This document shows positions 1 through 13,900 of a DNA stretch of 64,000 nucleotides, piece after piece. The translations under genes were made by a program, and so were the position numbers. Numbering within the stretch: position 1 is the stretch's first letter; each line of letters begins with the position of its first letter. The DNA lies in NCBI RefSeq assembly GCF_030867095.1, contig NC_081827.1, forward strand, positions 210,299,310-210,363,309. Reading direction: 5' to 3'. The DNA comes from Alligator mississippiensis (lineage: Eukaryota > Chordata > Crocodylia > Alligatoridae). The notes beneath the pieces were generated by a model. The model did no database searches and was not told the origin of the DNA. It was given only the letters and a program-made list of their open reading frames with translations.

Positions 1-185
1 ACTTAATTTTTCTAATGTGAACTGGTCCTTCCTTTACAGCATCCTAGTTGCCAAAGCTTCTGTATTTTTCTTAGTCTGCATTTTAACATTATTGGTAGCC
101 AGTCCTGAAAGTCGATTTAGCAAAGCGGGTTTGTTCCCTATTTTTGCAACACAAAGCAATGACTTTGCACTGGGATATCCAATAG
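1..185 (+). CDS. GPR155: GPR155 exon, cut by window start
   Basis: Position 1 is the last base of a codon, and the frame then reads LNFSNVNWSFLYSILVAKAS, matching human NFSNVDWSFLYSI. It continues to FATQSNDFALGYPI and ends with one base of the next codon. The donor GTAAG is at 186. The sequence cctttacag at 31-39 looks like an acceptor, but it is coding (SFLYS). Hydrophobic helices of the transporter-like domain are visible (VFFLVCILTLLVA). Confidence 0.93.
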
Positions 186-3100
186 GTAAGAAGTTACTTA
201 TACTGTCTTGTTTTTTTAATGTTGTTTTCCTCTGTTTAGGCATTTTGCTTATGCTTATACAGTTTTATGCTCTTGTTTCTTAATTTGAGATCTCTTACAA
301 TCTGAACTGAAATCTTAAGTTCTGTAATACAGCCCTCAGGCTTGTCTACCTGGGAAAGTTACTGCAAAGTTAGGTGAGGTATAGGATGAGGTAGCTTACT
401 CCATTTTTAAAGAGGAGGGAGAAGTTCATATACTGTCACTTGGCATACATGAGATGTAGCTTACTTAAAACAGACTGTATTTAAAATAATGTTATATATA
501 CCATTACTGACATGGCCATGATTGATTAAATCAAGGTTGTTTAAGAAACTTTTAAAGTGAATACATTGCCTTGCACTTACTGCCTACTAACAGTGTACCA
601 TACCATAAGGGTTTAATGCAGAATAGCTAGTGCACTGCAAACGTCTCATCCTGTATTTTCCATAACTTGTCTTGGAGAAAAGCCCTCAGTCAAAAAACTG
701 CATACATTTACCAGCACAAAGTTATGCATGTGGCTTCAGAAGTGTTGACTGGATGTCTCTGGTGCTAGAAGAACAGGGTGCAGAAACTTTTAGTTTCTAA
801 TCTGTAAATTCCCATCTGGTATGTGAGGATTTACCATCTGTTAGAGGTGCGGATTTTTTGTATGTGGTATCTTTTAACCAAAGGCGTGGTTGGGATAGAT
901 ATAGACAAGCTTTCAAATGCAAGGCTTTCTTCAGGTCTCTTCATTTATTCTCTATCATCTGTCAGTTTAAGTGACAGATCGTATTTTTAATTTTAATCCT
1001 ATTTTTAGTATAGAGAAAAATATTAATCTCTACTTTTCTGCTCATTCATGTAGTCACTTATCACCACTTTTGGGAGGCAGGTTTTTTGTAGTTCTCATTG
1101 CTTGACTGCTAATGTACTTTTTTGGTGATTCATGCAACATGTTTATTGCACATCCCACGTATACTTGAAAGATTGTGTTTTGTAAGTAATGTTGCATTTT
1201 TTTTACTTTTAAAGACCTGTAATATTTTATAAAAGCTTTTTAAAAATAATTTTAAAAGTGCACACTTTCAGCTGAAGTTCTGTAGAAAACTTCAAGAGTT
1301 GGCACATCTGCAGATTAGGCAGTGATCTTGAACAATAATCAGTTTAAAAAAAACAGTGAAAAGCATCTGCTGGTTTCCAGACCAATTTTATGATTCTGTT
1401 TTGTGGCCACTTTGTTCTATTACTTTAAACATTTTCCTATCTTGTGCTGTATGAAAGTTCCTCACGTACAAAAGAATCTGACAGGTGGTATGGACAGACA
1501 TTCATTGAAGTCCTTCAGATCGCATTCCAGTTTGGAGTGCTTCAATGCCATGCAGACATAAAGGCCACGTACAGACTTGTACTAGTATAAGTGATTGGAA
1601 ACCAGCCTGTACCTGTAACAGAACAGAAGTTTGGTGCACACAGACTAAGAGATCATACTGGGCTTAGAGAAAATCCACTTGTTTCTGAAAAATGGGAATC
1701 CTCACCTAGAGAGGGAGTGGCTGATGCTGTCACTGTCTGCTAACTATAATTTTATTTCAGTTAATTTACAAAGGCTAGAATTATTCTAATAACTTTCCAG
1801 ATGTCACCTGATTATGGTGATTTGATGTGTTTGTTTTGAGTTCCCCTATAGCCTGTAGTTCTGCGGAACAGCTTAAAAGCTATAGTTTTCCTTGACAGTG
1901 TATCAAGATTTTGTGGCTGCTTCTGCATGATACTTCTGAACATTCGCAGGAGAGTTATTCATAGGAATGGCTGATCCAAAAATGGAGGCTGAATTCCCTT
2001 CTGTGCTTCACAGCAGGCAGGGGGGTGGTAGAGCTGCATACTACAGACACTATAACACCTTAGAAGGTTCTCAGGGGTTTGGATAGAGAGAGTGGTTTAC
2101 CTTTTCCAGCTAGTATGGGAGAGGTTGCTTAATGTAGGGCTCAAATAAAACTAAAGCTTGTACACAAGATGGAGACAAGGACAGCCCCTTCCCAGTTGCT
2201 AGCAGGCAGGCTGGTTTCCAACTGACAGCATATCCCTGAATCTCACTTTTGGGCTCCCTGCTGTTGCATGTTTACTTCTGATTGACAGATCTAGTTCCTC
2301 TGTTAGCATATGTATGAAATGTTTTTCAAGTCAAAGCTCAGCTGTCCTCATAAACCAGAAAGCATTTCTAGTGTGGATGTGTTTTCTGTTACCAGTGCTA
2401 CGCTTGTGCTGACATAGCTATTGTTTCCCCTGAATGAAACAAGCTGTACCACCAAAAGATCAGCTTTGCAGGTATGAGCTGTGTCCACACTACCAAGCTT
2501 TTGTTGGTACGGCTGCATCAGTCATAAATTGCACCTCATCACAGTTTTGACTGACAGCTGTGCCAGCAAAAGCTTGGTAGTGTAGACCTAGATCTAGCAT
2601 AGTCCTGTTTTGTACATAGTACCCATACTGTCCTTGCTTTGAGTTTCTAATAATACCTTCACTGAGCTGTTTTTGCCCAAGGCTCTTCAAGTCCTTGCCT
2701 AGTGTTTTGTTTTACTATATATTCAGAAATGTGCTGGGCATTCTGAAGAAAAAAGACCCAGTTCTTTCACTGAAGAGTTTGCAATTTAAGTAGACATGAC
2801 ATAGCAAGGGGAGTGCAGATTGCTTTATGCATCTTAAATCTGACAACAATCCGGAGAGGATTTATGTTGCACTATTTGTAGTAGCTTGATCTTTTGCATT
2901 CAGTGAATTTTGGCTAATTGTTGATTTATTTACACTAATATATCTTTGAATTTATGTTCCCTTTGTGGCACTCGAATTAATACATAGAGTATCATAGATA
3001 ATAATGCTATACGGTAAGTACAGCTTGATAGTTTACACTTGTTAGTCATCCATCAGCAGTAGTGTAACGGGGGAGTGAGCATGGTACCAGCCTGGGTACT

Positions 3101-4148
3101 GGCTGTTGAGAGGGCGCCCCTCCCCCCTGAGTTCTTGCCATAGCTGGAGAAGCTTTACGCTGTCCAGCCATAGGAACTGGGCAGGTGCAGCCTTGCACCC
3201 AGCAATATATCTGGGGTAGGAGGGGAGCGAATAGGGCACCAGGGATGGCTCATAGGGATTCCACTGCACAGCAGTAGAAAAAGCTGCCTTCACTGTACCA
3301 AGAGCTGAGGCAGATAAGACATAGCGATCTCTCTGTTCTCTTATCCCTGCCTGTCTCCAGTGGTCGGCAGACTTCCTCCCTGGGCACCGAATTAGCTCTC
3401 TATGCCTCTGCCCATCAGTCAAAGCATACAAAGGGCTGCCTAGGCCTATGTGGCAGATCAGGCTAGGCCTGCCAGTTTTTGTAGTCAGTGGCACACAAGT
3501 GGCCAGCATTACAATGAGCCACTTTTGACTCCCAGACCTAAATGACTAGCATCAACTGGTGATTGTCCTTGGTGCACATCTGGAATGAGGGTTAAACTTG
3601 TATGTTTGGATCTGTGGCCTTAACTGCTCTCCTGCCATGCTCCATGCTCATCAGTAGTTGATTTCAAAGTAAGATGAAACATAAGCGATAAAAAAAACTT
3701 GCAAATCAGGTCCTTAAAATGTGCTAGTAACATTCGAGAACTTGCGTGATTCTGTAATGTGCAGCAACTTTTTCATCTCAAATGCTGAACAACCTATAGT
3801 GTAGGGCATGCGATATTGCTTGTAGCACAACAGTGACTACTGGGCCTGTGGGAATAGGGAAGTATTCGATTTGGATTTGGATTCAGCCAATTTGGTGGAC
3901 AGTGATTCGATTCAGTGATTCAAATCACTGTCCCCATTCAGTTCGGCCGAATCAGAATCAGAGATTCAGTGCTAATTCAGATATTTGGATTGGCTGGGGA
4001 AAGGCAGGCACAGCCGGGTGGCTGCAGGTTCTCCTGCGGCTCCTCCAGATGTGCCTGCCTCTCTCTGGGCAGGGGGAGCTGTGGGAGTAGCTCCCATGGC
4101 TGCCCCACTCAGCCCCATCCCCTGCCTGGCTCCAGCCTAGTCCTGGCA

Positions 4149-4187
<39 letters not shown>

Positions 4188-7100
4188 CAGCTCCACACTC
4201 ACTGGCTGCAGCAGCAGTGAGTCTTTGGGGCTTTGGGGTCTCCTGGCAGAACCCCCCCTCACAGCCCTCGCTCCCCAATCACACCCCCTGCCTGGCCCTG
4301 CTTCTGATGGCTGCCCTGCCTGGCCCCAGCCTCCCAGCAATTCAAACAAAAAAAAGGCCCTGTACTCACTGGCTGTAGCAGCGGCGGTCATGGCCTCTGA
4401 GGGCTTGTGGCAGAGCCCCCCCCCTCAATGCAGGCGCAGTAGTGCGGGGCAGTGGGGATCGCTCCCCCCCAGCACCCGCACGGCAGTTGCCCCGTGGCAC
4501 ACGTGCGGCATGCCTCAGCAGGGCACCGCACACTGTCTGGGAGCTGGGGTGGCTCCAGCAGTCAGCCAGAGCCCGGCACTGCTCAGCCCTAGTGGCCCCA
4601 GCTCCCAGACAGCGTGCAGCACCCTGCCAAGCCATGCTGCACCCGTGCCATGGGGCAGCTGCCATGTGGGTGCCAGGCAGGGGGGACAATCCCTGCTGCC
4701 CCCCAATGCCCTGTGCTGCACAGGGGGGCTCTGCCACAAACCCTCAGAGGCCCTGATCTCCACTGCTGCAGCTGGTGAGTGTGTGGCTTTTTTTCTTTTT
4801 TTTTATTGTTGGGAGGCTTGGGCCGGGGAGGGCAGCCACGGGGGCTTCTTCTGCGGCTGTCCCCAGCCGATCCAAAACTCTGAATCTTTTCCAAATTGAT
4901 TTGGAGACTTTGGATTGAATTCGGACCTTTTAATGGGTTTCCTGATTCGATTTGGATTCAGAGATTCGGCAGCCAAATCAGGCCAAATCTCCTCCAATTG
5001 AATCGGCTGCTGAAGCTTCATACAGCCCTAGTGATTACCTACAGACATTGTTTCTTCTGAGAGTGTCACTGCTCTCCCAGGAGAAACACAGTGTATAGGC
5101 ATTCATGATTGGAAGAATGTCCCAAAAATGGCCACTCTAGGAGAAAAATAACTTGGAAACAACCCACGTGAAGTAGTTCCCAGGAAAATCTGTCAGGAAA
5201 CTGAATATCTGTATAGGTACAGTAAGTATTACAGCACTGCTTCACAGTGAATCGCTGTGCCGTGCCTTTTAGATATTCATAGAACTTTTAAGTAACACTG
5301 GATAGTTAATAACTGTTAACTATATATATTTTAATATATGTTTTTATTGTTAGAATTTCTATTTTAATTTTATTATTTTTTCCATTAATTTCTGTGGCCT
5401 AAAATGGTGATTCAGGTTGCTTTTATTTCTATCCTTACAATATCATCTACCACTAGTTGTAGATGTTCATCTGTTAATGTGGTTAGCACAGCAAAGAACA
5501 ATATTTTTTGTAGTTTTGTAAGAACAATACTATGTTTTAATATGAATCTCTTTGTATTGTGAAATATAGCCAATAATTACTTCCCTTTTCCTGTTTTCTA
5601 GTTGAAGCTCTGTATCAAGCCACTTACCCAGAATATCTCCAATACATTTACCTAGTGGCTCCAATTTCTCTTATGATTTTAAACCCTGTTGGATTTATCT
5701 TCTGTGAAATCCAGAAATGGAGACAGAATCGCAGTACGTCACATAACAAAATCAAAATAGTGGGACTTGCTTTGCTTCGAGTGTTGCAGAACCCAATAGT
5801 ATTCATGGTCTTCATAGGAATTGCCTCAAATTTTATTCTTGGCCAGAAGATTCCAGTATACCTTGAAAACTTCCTTGATGGACTAGCCAGTTCATTTTCT
5901 GGTTCAGCACTTTTTTATCTTGGACTCACCATGGTGGGACAAATAAAAAAACTGACAAAGGGTATGTTTATTGCACTGATTCTTCTCATCACAGCTAAAC
6001 TGTAAGTTTGACCTATTTACTTTTTGCATTTATGTGCTTCAGTATTTTTGTGGATTTCAGCAAAGTGAAAAACTTTAAAGGGACAGTGTCAAGATTATTC
6101 TGTTTTTCTTAAATAAATCCATAGCTCTTATTGTTAATAGTTAAAATTGTTTGGGTAACTTCTTAACAAATATACTCTTCAGCACCCTACACTATGGGTT
6201 GCCAATCTTTTGCAAACACAGGCTGCAGCTTGGAACCCTGAGGCCAGCTGCTCCAGCGAGCAGAGGCTGCAAGGGGAAGAACAGCCCTCCATGGGGTCTG
6301 TAGCAGTTGGCTGTAGGGGTGAGGTGATAGGTGTGCCATTAGCAAAATGTGAACCAGATTGAATGGCTGATTAATTGGCCTGCCCTTAGTAAAATGTGGA
6401 CCAGATCACACTTTCATGGGCTGGATCCAGTCCCACTGTGGGCCAGCCCCTGCTCTGAACTGCTTGGTCTTCATAGGTAGTGAAACTGAACTACTCAGCT
6501 TCACTTGTTCATAGTATTTCATAGAATAATAGTACTGGAAAGGGACTGCAGGAGATTGTGTCCAGCCCTCTGCTCAAAGCAGGATCATTCCAGTCTAAGG
6601 ATGCGATTGGATGTAACAATTTAAACATTTCTAAGGGCTAGCTAGCTATTCTAAATTATAAAAGCCTAAGTCTGTCCGTCTATAACACTCTATTCACGCT
6701 CTGATTGGCTGACAGAAACAAGTGTGGGGGAGTGCCACCATGATTCCAAAGCCGCACCGAGGACTGGACAGAGGGTGGGGGAGCTGAGGCCAGCAGTGCT
6801 CTTGCAGGGAGTGGGGTAGGGGAGCTGAAGCCAGCCAATTTTTGATGTGCAGTTGGTTGCTACAAATATACTAGGCCTTTAAAATGTTCCAGAAGTGGCT
6901 GAAACGCTCCATCTAAAGAAGGACAAATTTTGAAGTAGTATTATGAAGTGTTTCACTTCTGGTTACATGTGTAGAGGGGCAGCAAGCGGGAGATGGGTTG
7001 GGGTTGGGATTGGGGCTGGAGCCAAGCATTGGGGTTCCCCCCTGTCAGCTCCCTGCAGCTCTGGACCTGGGTCTGTCAACCCCAATGCCCTCTACCAATC

Positions 7101-10100
7101 CCCTCGAAGAGGGAGTGGCGAAGTTTAGGAGAGTTTGGGAGCTCCCTCCACTCTGCTTACCTGTGCTCCAGTGCACTGTTCTTCCTACCCCTCTAGTTCC
7201 TGTCCCTATGAGGGGAAGAGGGAGTGGAGAACTGAAAGCAGAGCTCTCAATGTGGGAAGTACTTAACTGTCATTAATGCTTTTCTTTGCTTTGATTTTTT
7301 GTGTAGATTTTTTTCCTTCCTTTTCTGTACAGGCTCAAAAACCTTTTTGTTTGGTAATATTGGTCAAGATTTTTAAACCTGGTTGCCTAAAACTTGTCTT
7401 CTAGCTCCATATCTGAGGTCCTAAAAATAGGAGGCTTAACTTTTTCAAAGGTGGTAAAGTGCCTATTATTGATCTTAGCTCAGCACTTCTAAAAATAAGT
7501 AATTTCTATTGACAGACATAAATGTGAAGTTGTATAAAAAGCCTTTTAGTATATGATGGCAAAATGGATTTATATGGTAGAGATTCCAGTTCTCAGTGTA
7601 ACTTATGCAGATTTCTTTGTTGCTTTTTGATTTCAAATTGTGTCAGATAGTTGATATTTGCGTGCTAGTGTATGTGCCGCTAACCCTGTTTCAGGTTTAC
7701 AGAAAATCTCTTGAGAATCTAAGCTTACCACCCACAAAACTTTCCCATTGGGACTAGTTGCTCGCTGTCTTTTTCCTGAGAGAGAGCAGAATGCTCCCAA
7801 TTATTTAATTTCATTATTTGTGGACCAAAAAAATATTTTATTTGCTAGCATCCTACTCACCATGCCATACTTGCATGGTGATATTTTTCTATCTGCAGCC
7901 TGTGGGGTTTCCTCAGTTCTAATACAGTTGTCCCCAAGACTAGCTGCCACTATACAGCAAGTTTTCCCCAACTCTGAGAGCAAGATATACAGATTACCTA
8001 GCTTTCTGTGGTTTTGCTACTCTAGAGACTGCCTGGGAGATGATGGGAATGCTAAGAATAGAAACATTCCCATTGTCTCAGCCCCAAAATCATGATAAGA
8101 TCTAGATTGTTTTCATGCACTTAGTCCAGCTGCCTGAAATAAGGAGTTTTTTTCTAGATTCTGGGCCAAATTCTAATCTCAGTTATATTGATTTAAAAAA
8201 AAAACAAAACCTCACTGATTTCAATGGGCATTATATCTATCCCTAAAACTGTAATATGTTCTAAAAGATTTTTAGTGGTGAGTCTGAGATGGGAGTCTCA
8301 GCTTTTATTTGTAGCAGTTTATATAAACGTGTTGTAGTAATTGGCCAATATGTAAACTGACAAATCATTTTTACTGTCTTTTTTAAAAAATGGTGTCACC
8401 TTCATTTGGACATTGGTATATGCAGCATTGTAGGCAGGGATGCAGTTGTTAAAAATAATTGCTTTTTTTCTCTGTATATCATTAACAGTAGTATTCAGAC
8501 AAACCATAAACTTCCCTAAATTCCTTTTCTGGATAGAGAAGAATTCAGAAAAATGTGATTAATTGACTAACATGTGTCCCTTCTTTCTCTCCTTTTCCTT
8601 TTCAGACTGATGATGCCATTTCTCTGCAGAGAAATGGTGGAATTGTTGGACAAGAGTGACAGCTTAGTCAACCACACCAGTTTATCAAACTATGCATTTC
8701 TGTATGGAATCTTTCCAGCAGCACCAGGCGTGGCTATCTTTGCATCTCAGTTTAACATGGAAGTAGAAATTGTAGGTTCTTAATGCTTTACAAGCCCAGC
8801 ACTGACTTCGATTTTAATTTTACTGAGCAATAAAAAAAACCTTTCTATCACATTGACACAGCTGGTTTGCTTACACTCTCTAAAAATCACTATCTAAATT
8901 ATATTTCACATTAATAATTAAACTGTACCAAGGCCTTTTCTGCTTTCTGTTGCATGTGTTCAGATTACACATTCTTAAAGTAAGTGCTGTTCCTAGAATC
9001 TACACTGAGAAGATGTGAAAACTGAAATTGTTTACATGTGGGATTTTTAGAAGTTCTCACCATTAACCTCACTCTGCTCCTGGTGAAGGCAAAGTGTCAC
9101 TGTTGGCTTCAGTGGGAGCAGACATAGGCTAATGCTGACCAGTTAAAATCTGATGACCTTTACTCCCTTTTGGTTAAATAATAAGATCAAAATTACATTT
9201 AGCTTTTGTTTCTTAGTTAAGGAACACCAGTGCAGTTTACCTTCTGGGTGTAAGATACAAATACATTTTAAGCAGATAACTTGTTTTATAAAGTAAGACA
9301 GGCTCTTGCAGGCATTATGAATGCCCTTTTCTGCCACTAGAAAACTGCCAGCCAGACGCTATGGTGGGAAGTTCTGGCAGCCAATGCACATTTTGTTTAC
9401 TTGTGGCTCCTATCCAGAGGTCCCCATCTGGATTATTAAAAATGCTGAGAGAATCTGGGAAAGAGCATGAACATGGTGCTGATGCTCCTTGAATCTGGGC
9501 ATGTGGTGGTGCTGGTAAGAGCATTTAGCATAGTTACAGAATCTAGTTCCATATGCCTAGATGTCTGTAACTATTTGGATTTTTCACTTCTTTCTGGTTA
9601 AAGGAATATTAAAATATTTCTCTTAATATTTAAAAATACAAGAAAAGTAAAAATAGATGATTGTAACCTTGAATTTTACGTCCAATGAGTATGGCAATAT
9701 CTGCTTTTAAAACAGAGGGCTGTCATATGAGTAGAAACTACAGTTTCACTGAATTCCAAGCATGTGGAAACCCTGGGAAACCAAATTATAAGTAGCTTCA
9801 ATACATCCATGGCTGCTGGTTCTCTTTGAGTTTGTGGGACAGCTCAGGCATTTTTTTCACAACAAAATATTACTCATTTATTTCAGATATAAATCTTTAG
9901 TTCAGAGGGAGGGGCTGCACTCTGTCATTCCAATCCTGCATTAAAATTACTGGAATGACTCTTACTGGCATGGGGAAGCACAGTTAATGTGTAAGAATTG
10001 GCAGAAGTGGGCCTCCAAATTGTAGTTATTTTAGAAAAGACTTGTTCTAAAATTTTCAACTGATTCTTAACTGTCTTCAAAAAATGCATGTTCCCTCCAA

Positions 10101-10964
10101 CTTATCACCTGATTTTTAATAGTCCTCTATCCATATGACCTAGTGACTACAGTCGAATTGCCTATGGAATTTTAAATCAAAGTCAGTGCTGAAGTTGCTT
10201 TCCTAAAAACATTATTTAATGAGAGATCTGATATTTTTACCACTGTTGATTTCCATTTGCAGATTACCTCAGGAATGGTGATAAGCACTTTTGTGTCTGC
10301 TCCTATCATGTACGTTTCTGCTTGGCTGCTAACCATTCCGTCTATGGATCCAAAGCCACTAGCATCAGCAATCCAGAACGTTAGCTTTGATATCAGCATT
10401 GTCAGCCTTGTCTCCTTGGTAGGTATTGGCTCCCATTGCAATCAGGCAAAGGAAATATAAAACCACAGTAAATGATGGTAAGATAGTGGTTTATGCAGAT
10501 AACAAGCCAGGAGATAGAAAGATAAAACTGATATACTTCCTTACTCCCATATCCTGTTTTGAAAGGCTGAAGGGTGAAAAGAGATAAAAGCTCATACTGG
10601 AATGGTTAAGGGTCAACTGTAAAGCTAATATGAAACTTAAGTATTTGTCAAGACAATTTTTGATGGTTAGGGCACCCAAAAAAGAGGCATGGGGAAGCCA
10701 GTGGTTGGTTCCCAGTTCTTAGCTCCAACCTTCCAGTGTGACCTTGGGTAGGTCATTTAGTTTCTTGCATTTGTAAAAATAGAAATCATATTACCTCCCA
10801 ACTTCCCAAGGATTTTATGAGAGTAAATATATTGAAGAAGATGAGCTGCTTGGTCCTGTGATGGGGGAACATATAAGTGCTTAAGATTGGAGCCCACTGT
10901 GTATGTGGACTGACTGCCCCTGAAGTTTGGGTCAGTGAGGACATTTAATGTGAAAGTTGTTGTG

Positions 10965-10998
<34 letters not shown>

Positions 10999-13900
10999 GG
11001 GAGGAGTTGTTGGGTTTTTTTGAAAATTCATACCCTAGCAGTATCCTCTAGTTTCCTAGTTCAGCTAGGAAAGCTGAACAAGACATCCCAGCATGAATCC
11101 TGTTGTGACAGCTACTCAAGCTAGATATTTTTCAAAAGATTTCAATTAAAACTTCTATTCTTAATTGTTCTGACAGTCTGATTCAGCGCGGTTATGAGCA
11201 CAGTCCTGTCTAGCAGTGCAGTGCATTTTTTGAATCATCTCAGATTTACACTTGAACTAGAATATAGGGCCAAGAGGGGCCTGTGAGACATCAAGTTCAG
11301 TCACCTGCAAGAACATGAAAACCACTTATTCAAAGGATGCATAAGACTATATTTTCCTGAGTCCTCTCATGCACCTCAGCCACAGAGCACCATGGGGAAA
11401 ACAGCCCTACAGCATGTTCCATGTAAAAAGCCAGAAAAGCCAGGGTTTTGTTCTGTCATTGCAATGGCAGAGAATTTTTTTGGTTAGTATATGCTCAGTT
11501 GATCCTAGGAAAAGAACCATGCTTGGTGCTGCAAAAGAAGACAAAAAAAATTCCATGGTCCTTGTCCATCTGACCTGACCCTTAATAAGAAGGCCATTAC
11601 AAATCATGTGTATAGATGAGTTCATAATAAACAAAATTGTCCTAATAGGCTCTCAGAGAGTTTGCTTCTGGACTTACAAGTGCCAAACCATCTTGTATTT
11701 TGTTGAGATACCAATATGTCAATAATGTTGACCTGAATCCTTGAGTATTTAAACAAAGACTTAAGAATTGTCAAAGCAACAGACTACAGAGTTGGTCATT
11801 GACTTTTTCATTAAGAATAAGGTAGCACAGCCACAAATAGAACTTGCCACTTGCCATCACCAGGTCTTGGTAGGGTTTAGATAAGGACTAAAAGGATAGA
11901 GGCTAAGCCAAACAAGCTAAAGAAAAGAAAACAGAAAAATAAGCCAAAGTGGCAGATTAGTACATTGCCAGCAAATTAAGTGGCTTTCTAGCCTTTTCTA
12001 TGCTCTTAATCGTGAGTGGCAAGTAGCTCAAAGCCAAAGAAATAGATGCTTTAACTTGCACTGTATTCACTATTTATGCAGCCTCACCTGGAGTGCTATG
12101 TTCACTTCAAAGCACTTAGAGCAGATTGAAGGGACTCCACAGCAGACCAACAGAAATGATTACAGGTTTAAGCGATATGAAAAATTGTAATAATTGGGAT
12201 TATTTAGTTTGGAGAAAAGAGAGCTGATAAGTATTTGATTTAGTCTAAAAAACAAAGCTGTGATATAGAGGGTGCCCATCAGTTGTTCACAGGGGACAAG
12301 ACAATGAGGAATGGCTTTAAATTGCAGTGAGGAAATATTGGATATTAGGAAGAATTTTCCAGCCTGTAACTATAGAAATTGTGGAATTTCCAATATTTAA
12401 GTGCAGAATAGACAATACTTGTCTGGGGTAGTTTAGATAGGGTTGATCCTGCCTTGAGAAGGGCCTTGGACTAAGCATCTCCTGTGGTCCCATCCAGCCT
12501 TATTTTTCTATTTTTGTGCAACTCCCTTTCTCCAGACTCAATTCCCCATCCTCAAAGCATAAAATCACTCTGGCTATGGGAATGGAAGCCAGTGGTTTAG
12601 ATCTGGCTGTTCCAAAATTACTATCCAGAAACATATTAAAAACTAAAGGTTTGTCTAGTATTTAATTTCGATCTTTATGTGCCTAGGTATTCATCTTAAT
12701 TTTTAACTGTTAATTTGAATACTTCTGTTTTTTCCAGATATGGTCTCTAGCTGTCATTCTTTTAAGTAAGAAGTATAGACAGCTTCCTCATATGCTTACA
12801 ACAAATTTACTTGTTGCTCAGGTTAGTATCATGTAGAATATATATATATTCTGTGCGTGTGTACACATGTTCTGGAGTACTGCATCCAGTTTTGGGTTCC
12901 ACAATTCAAAAAGGATGTGGAGAAGCTTGAGAGAGTTCAGAGGAGAGCCACACACATGATCAGAGGTCAGGAAAACAGACCTTATGATGAGAGGCTGAGA
13001 GCCATGGGAGTCTTCAGCCTAGAAAAGCGTAGGCGCAGGAGTGATCTGGTGGCCACCTGTAAGTTTATCAGGGATGCTCATCAAGATCTGGGGGAACGTC
13101 TGTTCGCCAGAGCGCCCCAGGGGATGACAAGATCAAACGGTCACAAACTCTGCCGCAGCCGATTCAGGCTGGACATAAGGAAGAACTTCTTTACTGTCCA
13201 AGCCCCCAAGGTTTGGAATAGACTGCCACTGGAGGTGACTCAAGCACCCACTTTGAACGCCTTCAAGACATATTTGGATGCTTATCTTGCTGGGATCCTA
13301 TCTATGATCCCTGCTGACTTCCTGCCCATGGGGCAGGGGGCTGGACTCGATGATCCTCCGGGGTCCCTTCTAGCCCAAGTGTCTATGAAATCTATGAAAT
13401 GTGTGTGTAAAACGCACACACTGTTTTACAACACTGCTTTTCACAAAGCTTTATAGATAGCCTTTGGAGGAAAGGGAAAAGATATAATGAATTGCTTCCA
13501 TATTTTTTTTATATTATAGTGCCTCAAAGGGTATTTGGTAAGCTATGTAGTACTTGCTATACCAGACAACCAATTCTGTATGATTCTATGGCATAAAATA
13601 ATGAAGACTGCAATATTAAGTCTTTTTGAAAAATCTGTTTCAAGCAGAAACATAGGAAATTCAGAATGCAGGGTGACCCTTGTTTTCTTAATTATCTTTG
13701 TAATTCTAAATCTAATGGTAATCCTATAGTTTATAGTACTTCACATCCCCAAAGATCTCCAGATTCTTACCTTTCTTTATATATGTTGAGCAGCAGTGAC
13801 ATGAAGCCACTTTCTTCTGATTGCTGCCCATCTCTTGAAGACAGCTAGTGTGCAACATTGCTGTGGGGAGGAAATTTTGAACAGCTCTGAAGAAAAGGAC

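Larger units (their letters stand above)
186..5601 (+). other. GPR155: GPR155 intron with repeats
   Basis: It holds an antisense ancient repeat (about 862-945), a foldback element (2483-2587), a repeat-like open stretch on the - strand (3042-3509) and a 1.2-kb hAT element (3841-5030). Nothing was recognised in the remainder. Confidence 0.9.
6002..8605 (+). other. GPR155: GPR155 intron with repeats
   Basis: It contains a hAT-like MITE (about 6192-6448), an antisense CR1 remnant (about 6511-6602) and a Helitron-like stretch (6650-6874). An ancient repeat (about 8158-8245) precedes the next exon. The GC-rich piece 6990-7240 was not identified. Confidence 0.85.
10419..12737 (+). other. GPR155: GPR155 intron with CR1 remnants
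   Basis: It contains a T10G24 tract (10968-11001), a short antisense CR1 scrap (about 11262-11310, ggccaagaggggcctgtgag) and an old sense CR1 3' end (about 12083-12516). Nothing else was recognised. Confidence 0.8.

Noticed and set aside
31-39. Splice acceptor-like cctttacag giving an exon start at 40
   Set aside because: The upstream codons LNFSNVNWSFLYS match GPR155 directly, so these bases are coding and the exon continues to the window edge.
4225-4899. 224-codon open frame
   Set aside because: It sits in the palindromic GC-rich core of the 3841-5030 element with overlapping frames on both strands; no homology recognised.
12857-13456. 199-codon frame as a host gene
   Set aside because: The product is the C-terminal end of CR1 ORF2 followed by translated 3' UTR; it is a LINE fragment.
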